Positions 1-6,052 of a DNA stretch of 6,237 nt are shown here, piece by piece. A program made the translations under genes and the position numbers. The notes beneath the pieces were generated by a model. It searched no databases and had not been told where the DNA came from. It saw nothing but the letters and a program-made list of their open reading frames with translations. Positions within the stretch are counted from its first letter, which is position 1. Every line of letters starts with the position of its first letter. This DNA is from Tissierellia bacterium (lineage in GTDB: Bacteria > Bacillota > Clostridia > Tissierellales > Tepidimicrobiaceae), in NCBI GenBank assembly GCA_012518745.1, contig JAAYRM010000193.1:1-6237 (forward strand), read 5' to 3'.

Positions 1-69
1 GCCGGTAAGTTTTATGATGAAGCTAGCCATTTTCCCCAATATTATTAAAGGCAACAATAGAATTTTCAT
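1..69 (-). CDS. 5' end of a gene running off the left edge; possibly MurT-like Mur ligase
   Basis: An open frame starts at an ATG (complement of 67-69) and stays open to the window edge, giving 23 residues: MKILLLPLIILGKMASFIIK then LTG. An AGGGG Shine-Dalgarno lies about 7 bases upstream (complement of 77-81), which supports a real start. The visible part is hydrophobic with two lysines. The pattern of a short hydrophobic run, GK, a hydrophobic run and LTG resembles the N-terminus of MurT-type Mur ligases (DUF1727 family), which with GatD amidate lipid II in Gram-positive bacteria. This is an inference from 23 residues only; another membrane-anchored protein is equally possible. The start is reasonably well supported and the function is not. 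It is divergent from mnmA. Confidence 0.5.
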   Translation of the reverse strand, partial: MKILLLPLIILGKMASFIIKLTG

Positions 70-265
70 TGGATCAACCCCTTTATATAAACATCTGCTA
101 TAATGTCCCTTATTATATACTATATGCCATATCCATACCGATGACTAGGATTTGTTTAATGATCATGAATTTTGAATATATGGTTTAGGGTGCATTTTAA
201 TAGGCTTTTATAGTATAATACCATATAAACATATAATAATTTTACAGAAGGAGTAGTTGTAATCT
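70..265. promoter_or_regulatory. Divergent AT-rich spacer with candidate promoters for mnmA and the leftmost gene
   Basis: No open frame with a ribosome site is seen here. On the plus strand, TATAAT at 214-219 has only a poor -35 (TGCATT, 191-196, 17-base spacer), and an extended -10 TGCTATAAT lies at 96-104 without a clear -35. A third TATAAT at 232-237 is too close to the Shine-Dalgarno to be convincing. On the minus strand, TATAAT (complement of 112-117) could serve the leftmost gene. An 8-base palindrome, ATGATCAT, lies at 159-166. In such an AT-rich region -10-like matches arise by chance, so which promoter is used is undecided. Confidence 0.35.
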
Positions 266-1378
266 ATGGGGAAAAGAGTGATATTAGGAATAAGTGGAGG
301 AGTTGACTCATCGGTTTCGGCCTTACTGCTTAAAGAAGCCGGTTACGAAGTTATCAGTCTATTTATGAAGAACTGGGATGAAAAGGATGAATCTGGGGTA
401 TGCACAGCTACCGAGGATGCTGAGGATGCTAGAAGGGTAGCTAGCCAATTGGATATTCCTTTCTACTCCATCAATTTCGAGGAGGAATATTGGGATAGGG
501 TATTTACCTATTTTCTAGATGAATATAAGAAGGGAAGGACTCCGAATCCGGATGTAATGTGCAATCAGGAGATAAAATTTAATGCGTTCTTGGATTATGC
601 GCTGAAATTGGATGCGGATTATATAGCCATGGGTCATTATGCCCAGGTGGAAAAAAGAGATGGAACCTACTACCTCCTTAGAGGTAAGGATACCAATAAG
701 GATCAAAGCTATTTCCTATCCAGAATTGGACAGGAAGCCCTTTCTAGAACCCTATTTCCAATTGGTCACCTGGAAAAAGATGAGGTCAGGAGATTGGCAA
801 AGAAGCATAAATTATATACCGCTACTAAAAAGGATTCAACCGGTATATGCTTCATAGGAGAGCGGAACTTCGATGAGTTCCTGGATAGGTATCTACTATC
901 CAAAGAGGGGGATATAATGGATGTGGATGGCGATGTATTGGGCCGTCATAGTGGGCTCATCCACTACACACTGGGCCAAAGAAGGGGTATAGGTATAGGT
1001 GGAATAGGAACCGGAGAACCCTGGTTTGTGGCCGGCAAGGATCTAAGGAATAATATACTATATGTAGCTCAGGGAAAGGATCACCCCGCATTGTTCTCCA
1101 CTTCGATGATTGGAGAAGATCCCTCATGGGTATCTGGGGATGCACCGAATATGCCATTGAAATGTACGGCCAAATTTAGATATAGGCAGAAAGATGTGCC
1201 GGTTACAGCAAGTATCCTAGATGATGGCAATATCCATATAGAATATGATGAACCCCACAAGGCGGTTACACCAGGCCAAGCGGCGGTATTATATCAAGAT
1301 GAGGTATGCCTTGGAAGCTGTATCATCAAATCGACGGAACCTTTGAATCCCGAGTACTCCTATATCCATGGTATCTAG
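266..1378 (+). CDS. mnmA: tRNA-specific 2-thiouridylase MnmA
   Basis: MnmA ATP-activates and then thiolates C2 of wobble U34 in tRNA-Lys, -Glu and -Gln, taking sulfur from a persulfide relay supplied by a cysteine desulfurase. It is cytoplasmic. The 370-residue length is normal for the family. The N-terminal ATP pyrophosphatase domain has the PP-loop SGGVDS (residues 10-15). Cys99 in NPDVMCN and Cys195 in GICFIGER are the catalytic pair. GHYA (123-126), KDQSYFL (145-151), YTLGQRRGIGI (234-244) and TPGQ (335-338) are further family signatures in the tRNA-binding and C-terminal beta-barrel parts. The ATG at 266 follows GAAGGAG (247-253) at a slightly long 12-base spacing; the in-frame TTG at 257 is blocked at once by TAA. 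No desulfurase gene is adjacent. The gene is single, convergent with mvaK2, and closed by its own terminator. The identification is secure. Confidence 0.97.
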   Translation: MGKRVILGISGGVDSSVSALLLKEAGYEVISLFMKNWDEKDESGVCTATEDAEDARRVASQLDIPFYSINFEEEYWDRVFTYFLDEYKKGRTPNPDVMCNQEIKFNAFLDYALKLDADYIAMGHYAQVEKRDGTYYLLRGKDTNKDQSYFLSRIGQEALSRTLFPIGHLEKDEVRRLAKKHKLYTATKKDSTGICFIGERNFDEFLDRYLLSKEGDIMDVDGDVLGRHSGLIHYTLGQRRGIGIGGIGTGEPWFVAGKDLRNNILYVAQGKDHPALFSTSMIGEDPSWVSGDAPNMPLKCTAKFRYRQKDVPVTASILDDGNIHIEYDEPHKAVTPGQAAVLYQDEVCLGSCIIKSTEPLNPEYSYIHGI

Positions 1379-1411
1379 GCGGATAATTCTACATCCTATC
1401 CGTCTTTTTTT
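1378..1411 (+). terminator. Intrinsic terminator of mnmA
   Basis: GGCGGATA (1378-1385) pairs with TATCCGTC (1397-1404) as an 8-bp stem with one G-U pair and an 11-base loop. It is followed directly by seven T (1405-1411). The stem begins at the last base of the mnmA stop codon. The complementary strand has no T tract after the hairpin, so it should work only for plus-strand transcription; no separate terminator for the convergent mvaK2 transcript is visible. Confidence 0.9.
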
Positions 1412-1436
1412 ATGGGTTCAACTAGGTTTTTAATAA

Positions 1437-2501
1437 TCAATCCATTTCATATACTTTTAGTGGTAAATAAGCTATACCAATATTTTTCCATTCATCTATC
1501 ATCTTTACTATATGCCGATCGCTATCGAATATTGCAATGCCACAATCCCCTCCACCGGCTCCAGAGATTTTAGCAGAACCGCCAAACCTTTGGGCGATAT
1601 CACATAATTTAGTTAATAATGGGGTTTCTATTCTTATTCCAAATTCTTCGCCCATACGAATCAATAGCCCCCTATTTGCTTCAGTCTGTTCTTTAATCCT
1701 TGATATATTGCCCCTCCTAAATGCGTGAATCATATCATCTACACATCTTTTGCTATCATATAAAAACTTCTCATAGGGCTTACCATCTTTATTCCTACCA
1801 TTAGCAACCCGTTCCAATAAATTAGCGGTGCTAGCTGGTCTCCCAGTCCACCCGACCGCCAATTCCAATTCCCCAGGTGGTGATAGGGGTTCAATGGAGA
1901 GCTTTGGCCATCTTTCCTCCAATAGCTGATTGAGAGAAATATCTTTCGCTCGCTCCAATACCCAATCCCTATCAAATGTTCTCAATGCGATCCACCCACC
2001 ATATATACTAGCTCCAATATCTCCACAAGATCCATTCTTATTTACTGCCAAGCTTGCCAATGCAGATAGTTTAAATAGCTCTATATTGGATATTGAAATA
2101 TCATAAAATGTGCATAATGCCCTTATGGTAGCAACCGTAACGACAGCACTCGAACCCAAGCCGTATTTTATACCATCATCCGTTTCCAATTCGCTTGAGA
2201 TATCTACATTGTAAAATCTCGGTCTCCTTCCAAGCTCCCTAGCATAGCGTTCAACCATGTCGATTGATGATAGTACGTACGCAAAGGATTTATTCGGTTG
2301 AGAAGGAGATATTCTTTCTCCCTTTCTCAACCATAATAACGGTTCTCTTCCATGAGAACTGATCCTTCCCCTATTATATGCCTCCATCAATGAGACCCTG
2401 ATAAATCGATCTACGGCTACCAGTATAGCCGGATAGCCGGATTCTACCACGGCATATTCTCCGGCTATGAATAGTTTTCCCGGTGCAGATGTCCTAATCA
2501 T
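1437..2501 (-). CDS. mvaK2: Phosphomevalonate kinase (GHMP kinase family)
   Basis: Phosphomevalonate kinase converts mevalonate 5-phosphate to the 5-diphosphate with ATP, a cytoplasmic step of the mevalonate route to isopentenyl diphosphate. The 354-residue protein shows the GHMP motifs in order: PGKLFIAGEYAVV near the N-terminus (7-19), the ATP loop YGLGSSAVVT (113-122), a GSCGDIGAS segment (157-165), VGWTGRPAST (216-225), and the C-terminal SGAGGGDCGIA (313-323). The GEYAV, VGWT and GAGGGDCGIA signatures match Gram-positive MvaK2 rather than mevalonate kinase or diphosphomevalonate decarboxylase; this is from recalled family features, not an alignment. The ATG at 2501 has GAGGAG 8 bases upstream (complement of 2510-2515). 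It starts 30 bases after the metQ stop with no terminator between, so it looks like the last gene of the metNIQ unit. Its usual partners (mvaK1, mvaD, fni) are not in the window. Confidence 0.88.
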   Translation of the reverse strand: MIRTSAPGKLFIAGEYAVVESGYPAILVAVDRFIRVSLMEAYNRGRISSHGREPLLWLRKGERISPSQPNKSFAYVLSSIDMVERYARELGRRPRFYNVDISSELETDDGIKYGLGSSAVVTVATIRALCTFYDISISNIELFKLSALASLAVNKNGSCGDIGASIYGGWIALRTFDRDWVLERAKDISLNQLLEERWPKLSIEPLSPPGELELAVGWTGRPASTANLLERVANGRNKDGKPYEKFLYDSKRCVDDMIHAFRRGNISRIKEQTEANRGLLIRMGEEFGIRIETPLLTKLCDIAQRFGGSAKISGAGGGDCGIAIFDSDRHIVKMIDEWKNIGIAYLPLKVYEMD

Positions 2502-2531
2502 ATCTATGTCTCCTCATAAGCTGAATCAATT

Positions 2532-3353
2532 CTACCAATTCGGAATTTGCGAGCCCTCGTATATCCTATTGATTATCTCCTTTACCTCATCGGTATGGTA
2601 TAGCTCCAACAACTTTTGCAAATCGGGATCATCCTTATCTTCTGTCTTTACTGCAAATATATTTATATAGGGCTGAGTATTTTCATCCACCGGCTCTATA
2701 AATACGGAGTCCTCCATAGGAATAAATCCTGCATCTACCGCAATCGTACTGTTTATTATGGACAATGCCACATCTTCTAACATCCTTGGGGTAGTAGCCG
2801 CTTCCACCTCTATGATATCGAGTTCCAATGGATTTTCTACAATATCCTGCAGTGTAGGCAATCCCTCCACATCCGGGTCTATCTCGATTAAACCTGCGGT
2901 CTGCAATAGAATCAGGGACCTTCCCCTATTGGTCTCATCATTTGGTATAGCTATCTTATCTCCCTTAGCTACATCCTCTATATCTTCTAACTTGGTTGAA
3001 TATAAACCCAGTGGTGCTATTATAGTCTCCCCAATAGCAGTTAAATCCAAATCATGATCCTCTTTAAACTGATTGAAAAACGCATAATGTTGAAACGCAT
3101 TTATATCTATTTCCCCTTCGCTTAAAGCTAAATTAGGTTTTGTATAGTCTGAGAATCCTATTATCTCCAGTGTAATACCTTCCTCAGCCAATTGCTCCTT
3201 TAGGTGAAGCCATTCCTCAGTCTCTGGCCCTGTTATTCCCAGCTTTATTATCCTTTCATCTTCTTCAGTTGCAGTCTGCTTACCACATGCCGAAATAGTA
3301 GTTGCCAACAATATCAATGTTAATAATATAATTCCCAATCTTATTTTTTTCAT
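2532..3353 (-). CDS. metQ: Methionine ABC transporter substrate-binding lipoprotein MetQ (NlpA family)
   Basis: This is the extracellular solute-binding component of the MetNIQ importer, lipid-anchored to the outer face of the membrane. The 273 residues begin with a lipoprotein signal peptide: MKKIR, a hydrophobic core, then the lipobox ISAC with Cys23 as the predicted lipidated residue. The mature part has the NlpA/MetQ hallmarks NAFQHY (85-90), PNDETNRGRSL (137-147) and the INSTIAVDAGF region (200-210), where aromatic, Asn and Arg residues form the methionine pocket in known members. The ATG at 3353 is served by GGAG sites 5 and 10 bases upstream, the farther one (complement of 3364-3367) lying next to the metI stop. 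The gap to metI is 15 bases. Related NlpA proteins can bind D-methionine or other small ligands; the Met T-box upstream favours methionine. Confidence 0.93.
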   Translation of the reverse strand: MKKIRLGIILLTLILLATTISACGKQTATEEDERIIKLGITGPETEEWLHLKEQLAEEGITLEIIGFSDYTKPNLALSEGEIDINAFQHYAFFNQFKEDHDLDLTAIGETIIAPLGLYSTKLEDIEDVAKGDKIAIPNDETNRGRSLILLQTAGLIEIDPDVEGLPTLQDIVENPLELDIIEVEAATTPRMLEDVALSIINSTIAVDAGFIPMEDSVFIEPVDENTQPYINIFAVKTEDKDDPDLQKLLELYHTDEVKEIINRIYEGSQIPNW

Positions 3354-3368
3354 ATCTACTCCACTCCT

Positions 3369-4049
3369 TTAATGTTCTATTCTCTTTAATATAAAATTTC
3401 CTACTCCCTGAATGATGGATACAAATATCAGTATTATTACTATAGTTACATAGGTTATATCCATCTGAAACCTCTGATATCCATATCTTATGGCGAAATC
3501 TCCAAGACCACCTCCTCCTATTGCCCCTGCCATAGCAGATAATCCTATCAAGCTAATGAGGGTTAAAGTTATTCCCCTCACTATCCCAGGTAATCCCTCC
3601 CGTAGATATACCCTGAATACTATATCCAAGGGCCCCGAGCCCATGGCCTGAGCTGCCTCTATTACACCCCTATCCACTTCCAATAATGCAGTTTCTATCT
3701 GCCTAGAAAAGAAGGGTACGGTTCCAAATATCAATGGAACTATAGCACCTCTGGTGCCTATGGCGGAGCCTACTATCAATCTGGTTAAGGGAATCAATGC
3801 ACCTATTAATATTATAAATGGAATGCTTCTGAAAAAATTTATTACCTTACCTATGATGCCGTTTATAGTATCATTTTCTAATATATTTCCCTCCTTGGTA
3901 ACTACCAAAAGAACCCCTATTACAGTGCCTAAAATCAATGATATAATCCCTGAAATGGATACCATTATGATGGTCTCACCGACACTCTCCACCAACTCCA
4001 ACCTATTATCAACAACATTGGGTATGTACCTCAGAAGTACCTGCTCCAT
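3369..4049 (-). CDS. metI: Methionine ABC transporter permease MetI
   Basis: This is the inner-membrane permease of the importer, working as a dimer with MetN. The 226 residues are a normal length for MetI. Hydrophobic segments lie roughly at 27-50, 70-95, 101-117, 155-180 and 199-218, matching the five-helix MetI plan. The cytoplasmic EAA loop that docks into the ATPase is at about 131-151 (EAAQAMGSGPLDIVFRVYLR). The motif RSIPFIILIGALIPLTRLIVG (74-94) is typical of D-methionine-type permeases. The ATG at 4049 lies inside the end of metN, giving a 41-base out-of-frame overlap. It has a strong GGAGGTG Shine-Dalgarno (complement of 4057-4063) 7 bases upstream, within the metN coding sequence. 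Confidence 0.94.
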   Translation of the reverse strand: MEQVLLRYIPNVVDNRLELVESVGETIIMVSISGIISLILGTVIGVLLVVTKEGNILENDTINGIIGKVINFFRSIPFIILIGALIPLTRLIVGSAIGTRGAIVPLIFGTVPFFSRQIETALLEVDRGVIEAAQAMGSGPLDIVFRVYLREGLPGIVRGITLTLISLIGLSAMAGAIGGGGLGDFAIRYGYQRFQMDITYVTIVIILIFVSIIQGVGNFILKRIEH

Positions 4050-5076
4050 GATCCAACACCTCCACTATTAATCCCTTTCCCCTGAAATAATCTATAAATC
4101 CTCGTATGTTTTCATCCTCGCCACTGAGTAGAATTATCATCTCCCCTGTCGGGGTATCGCCCAATACCTCTATATTCCCATATAGTATGCTAGCATCTAT
4201 TCCATATCTCCTAGAACCCTTGGATAGCAGTGCTTCCGCAGTTGAATCACCCATGTATACTACCCTGGCTAATACATCTCCTGCACCTATATTGAATATA
4301 TTTTCTTTCCCATTCAATATCTCGTAGATTCTGCTCCTATTAGTGATAGTATCTACAAACTCCCTGGTGGTTTCATGGATGGGCCGGGTGAATATCTGAG
4401 TAACCTCCCCCTCCTCTATAATCTGTCCATCTTCCATAACACTCACCTTGTCACATATCTTTTTAATTACAGCCATCTCATGTGTAATCAAAACTATGGT
4501 TAGATTCAACTTATTCTTCAATTCCCTTAATAGCTCCAATATGGAATCCGTGGTCTTTGGATCCAATGCCGAAGTGGCCTCATCGCATAGTAGAACCTCT
4601 GGATTATTGGCTAAGGCCCTAGCTATGGCCACCCTCTGTTTTTGACCTCCACTTAGCTCGGATGGATAAGCCTTTATTCTGTCCTCAAGCCCCACCAATT
4701 CCAACAACTCCAGTACTCTCTCCCTCTCCTCTTCCCTGGAGAGCCTTGCCCCCTTTAATGGATAGGCTACATTTTTATATACGTTTCTGGAGTTGAATAG
4801 ATTGAAATGTTGAAATATCATACCCATCTTCTTCCTTCGGTCCCTCAATTCCCTTTCCCTCAATGAGGTTAGATCCTCCCCCTTAAATAGAATCTTCCCC
4901 TGAGTTGGCCTTTCCAATAGATTGATGCACCTTATTAATGTGGACTTTCCTGCCCCGGAATAACCGATTATCCCATGTATTTCCCCCTTATTTATCTTCA
5001 AGGATACATCCTTAATCGCCTGTATTTTAGCCTTACCATTATCAAATATCTTTGTTGCCCCTATTATTTCAATCAA
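4009..5076 (-). CDS. metN: Methionine ABC transporter ATP-binding protein MetN with C-terminal NIL domain
   Basis: This is the cytoplasmic ATPase of the importer. In its 355 residues the ABC domain shows Walker A GYSGAGKST (38-46), Q-loop Gln89, signature LSGGQ (141-145), Walker B VLLCDEAT (161-168) and switch His199. Residues of about 265-341 (from LARVVYMGDSTAEALL to IVEVLDHG) fit the NIL/ACT-like domain that in E. coli MetN binds methionine and inhibits transport. The start is TTG at 5076, with AAGGAGGT (complement of 5083-5090) 6 bases upstream; no better ATG is present. The tail GTSEVHTQCC after the NIL domain is encoded partly by the sequence shared with metI and ends in two cysteines, which is unusual and may be a by-product of the overlap. 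It is the first gene after the T-box leader, so the system appears controlled twice: by tRNA-Met charging and by allosteric methionine. Confidence 0.95.
   Translation of the reverse strand: MIEIIGATKIFDNGKAKIQAIKDVSLKINKGEIHGIIGYSGAGKSTLIRCINLLERPTQGKILFKGEDLTSLRERELRDRRKKMGMIFQHFNLFNSRNVYKNVAYPLKGARLSREEERERVLELLELVGLEDRIKAYPSELSGGQKQRVAIARALANNPEVLLCDEATSALDPKTTDSILELLRELKNKLNLTIVLITHEMAVIKKICDKVSVMEDGQIIEEGEVTQIFTRPIHETTREFVDTITNRSRIYEILNGKENIFNIGAGDVLARVVYMGDSTAEALLSKGSRRYGIDASILYGNIEVLGDTPTGEMIILLSGEDENIRGFIDYFRGKGLIVEVLDHGAGTSEVHTQCC
4057..4063 (-). promoter_or_regulatory. metI ribosome binding site embedded in metN
   Basis: GGAGGTG on the minus strand sits 7 bases before the metI ATG and inside the last codons of metN. 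It decides the metI start and implies that both genes are translated from one mRNA, with the metI site cleared by ribosomes finishing metN. Confidence 0.8.
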
Positions 5077-5127
5077 ATTGATACCTCCTTATTCAATTAT
5101 ATTTAACCAATTATAAAATTTGCCAAT

Positions 5128-5171
5128 AAAAAAAGCCTTCCTCCTTTTGCATATTGCAAAGGGACGAAAGC
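5128..5171 (-). terminator. T-box leader intrinsic terminator
   Basis: On the minus strand, a 16-base arm (5171-5156, GCTTTCGTCCCTTTGC) pairs with GCAAAAGGAGGAAGGC (5150-5135), with 14 of 16 positions matched, an AATAT loop, and seven T (5134-5128). The 5' arm contains the CGTCCCT that would otherwise pair with the T-box motif, so terminator and antiterminator are mutually exclusive. The AAGGAGG in the 3' arm resembles a ribosome site but has no start codon at the right distance. Confidence 0.92.
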
Positions 5172-5263
5172 ATCGTGTTACCACCCTAGGTTCATACCTA
5201 TCTCACGATAGGTATCTCATCAAGTACGCAGGACATAATATCCATCAATACCCTAGCACTGTA

Positions 5264-5277
5264 ACGTGTGCACACGT
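5264..5277 (-). repeat. 14-bp perfect palindrome in the T-box leader (stem II region)
   Basis: ACGTGTGCACACGT reads the same on both strands. In RNA it would fold as a 5-bp hairpin with a TGCA loop, between stem I and stem III. It most likely belongs to the stem II region of the leader rather than being a protein operator, but a DNA-binding role cannot be excluded. Confidence 0.5.
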
Positions 5278-5432
5278 GGATACCTAAAGAATTACCTTCG
5301 ATATCCAGACTCCAAGACCATGTTCAGCTTGCTATCCTTTGCTCCCTCTCACCAAACGAAGCTCTCTGTATAAGTGTTCACATACCTACTCTTCTTTTCC
5401 AAGTCTTTCAATTCGTATTTAGATTATATAAA

Positions 5433-5461
5433 AGTATAGCAGTGTTTTTTCATCCTGTCAA
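5433..5461 (-). promoter_or_regulatory. SigmaA-type promoter for the T-box leader
   Basis: TTGACA (5461-5456), a 17-base spacer, and TATACT (5438-5433) on the minus strand: a perfect -35 and a five-of-six -10. It would start transcription at about 5426, just before the first base-paired segment of stem I, which is where a T-box transcript should begin. Confidence 0.85.
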
Positions 5462-5480
5462 TAAAAATCTTTTATTTTAT

Positions 5481-5509
5481 TATATATAAATTGCAACCTT
5501 AGTTGTCAA
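5481..5509 (-). promoter_or_regulatory. Second, upstream promoter candidate for the met unit
   Basis: TTGACA (5509-5504), a 17-base spacer, and TATATA (5486-5481) on the minus strand, about 48 bases upstream of the first promoter and in the same direction. Its -35 overlaps one copy of the AAATCAATTG repeat. In a very AT-rich stretch the -10 could be a chance match, but the perfect -35 at correct spacing makes a tandem promoter plausible. Confidence 0.5.
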
Positions 5510-5570
5510 ATCAATTGCAAGTTTAATTTTTCTAGGACAACCTTATTCTCCCCAATATGTAAATCAATTG
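5508..5570 (+). repeat. Pair of AAATCAATTG direct repeats in the divergent promoter region
   Basis: Identical 10-base copies lie at 5508-5517 and 5561-5570, 53 bases apart. The left copy overlaps the -35 of the upstream minus-strand promoter, and the right copy overlaps the -35 of the plus-strand promoter. The right copy also sits inside an imperfect inverted repeat: CCAATATGTA (5552-5561) against TACATTGG (5574-5581), with one bulge. Such placement suits operators for a regulator acting in both directions, but no regulator is shown to bind and the sequence is AT-rich. Confidence 0.4.
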
Positions 5571-5596
5571 GAATACATTGGAAAATGTGATATAAT
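5568..5596 (+). promoter_or_regulatory. SigmaA-type promoter of the 139-residue gene
   Basis: TTGGAA (5568-5573), a 17-base spacer, and a perfect TATAAT (5591-5596). The predicted start is near 5603, leaving a short leader before the AAGGGGG ribosome site (5608-5614) and the TTG start at 5622. Confidence 0.8.
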
Positions 5597-5621
5597 AAAA
5601 TAAACGGAAGGGGGTAATTAT

Positions 5622-6041
5622 TTGAGAAAAGCATATACTAGAAATTTAACCCCAGCACAAGCATGGAAGCGATTTATAAAAACGGATGAAGAAATATTTA
5701 TATCAAATTTCTATACAGAGAAACATCCCGTGACAGATATTAAAAAAATGTGCAAGATTCATGCAAGTGAATTGCCATTAGCATTTGAATATGATGGAAT
5801 ATTATTTGCTCAGGATCAGATAGAATTAATCGAACGGTTGATGGTGCAGCATTTAGAGAATTATATAGAGAGTAAGGGTGGTATAGATAAATTAGAATTG
5901 TTTACAGAAGAAGAATTAGATGCGATGATGGATGCTACTTACGAAAGTATTATGAATATATTAGCAGAACGTGCGGGGATTAGTAGGGATAGACTGGGTC
6001 AAATTCTTAGAAATGAATCAGAGAATAGAACTAAGGAATAG
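5622..6041 (+). CDS. Hypothetical 139-residue protein with HTH-like C-terminus
   Basis: I do not recognise this family. The start is TTG at 5622, 7 bases after AAGGGGG (5608-5614), with a strong promoter just upstream, so the gene is very probably real. The protein is soluble and charged, with no signal peptide or membrane segment. The N-terminal part has LTPAQAWKRFIKTDEEIFIS, followed by FYTEKHPVTDIKKMCKIHASELP; a helical acidic middle follows (DQIELIERLMVQHLENYIES, then FTEEELDAMMDATYESIM). Residues of about 113-131 (LAERAGISRDRLGQILRNE) resemble the second and third helices of an XRE/Cro-type helix-turn-helix, but only the end of such a domain would be present. If it binds DNA, the repeats at its own promoter are the obvious target; this is inference. 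Its composition is slightly AT-richer than mnmA, and it reads away from the met unit. Confidence 0.8.
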   Translation: MRKAYTRNLTPAQAWKRFIKTDEEIFISNFYTEKHPVTDIKKMCKIHASELPLAFEYDGILFAQDQIELIERLMVQHLENYIESKGGIDKLELFTEEELDAMMDATYESIMNILAERAGISRDRLGQILRNESENRTKE

Positions 6042-6052
6042 ATAATACATAG

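Larger units (their letters stand above)
5128..5426 (-). promoter_or_regulatory. T-box leader (tRNA-Met-sensing riboswitch) of the metNIQ-mvaK2 unit
   Basis: Read on the minus strand from a predicted start near 5426. A basal stem I helix AGACT (5406-5402) pairs with AGTCT (5311-5307). The specifier-loop motif AGTA is at 5390-5387. The apical helix GCTTC/GGAGC encloses a purine-rich loop. GAACATGG (5325-5318) is the 3' side of the specifier loop, with ATG (Met) at 5321-5319. A 9-bp stem III lies at 5215-5194 with a GTGA loop. The T-box motif AGGGTGGTAACACG is at 5187-5174; AGGG and ACG can pair with CCCT and CGT downstream to form the antiterminator, leaving a TGGT bulge for the tRNA NCCA end. 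TGGT fits a discriminator A, as in tRNA-Met. The motif departs from the usual AGGGTGGNACCGCG in its second half. CAT (His) is the alternative reading in the adjacent register; the genes downstream favour Met. Confidence 0.9.

Noticed and set aside
1378..1411. Bidirectional terminator for mnmA and mvaK2
   Set aside because: The hairpin is followed by a T tract only on the plus strand; the minus-strand side lacks one.
2758..3057. Plus-strand open frame of 99 codons antisense to metQ
   Set aside because: It is serine-rich shadow coding opposite metQ with no ribosome site.
3754..4071. Plus-strand open frame of 105 codons antisense to metI
   Set aside because: It is opposite a strongly conserved permease gene. 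Its residues are what the complement of hydrophobic codons gives, and no promoter or ribosome site supports it.
5077..5426. SAM riboswitch as the methionine sensor of the leader
   Set aside because: The leader shows the T-box motif, specifier loop and matching terminator/antiterminator pairings. No SAM-I or SAM-II core motifs were seen.
5268..5489. Plus-strand open frame of 73 codons across the T-box region
   Set aside because: It lies antisense to the T-box leader and its promoter and has no convincing ribosome site; leader structure explains the sequence.
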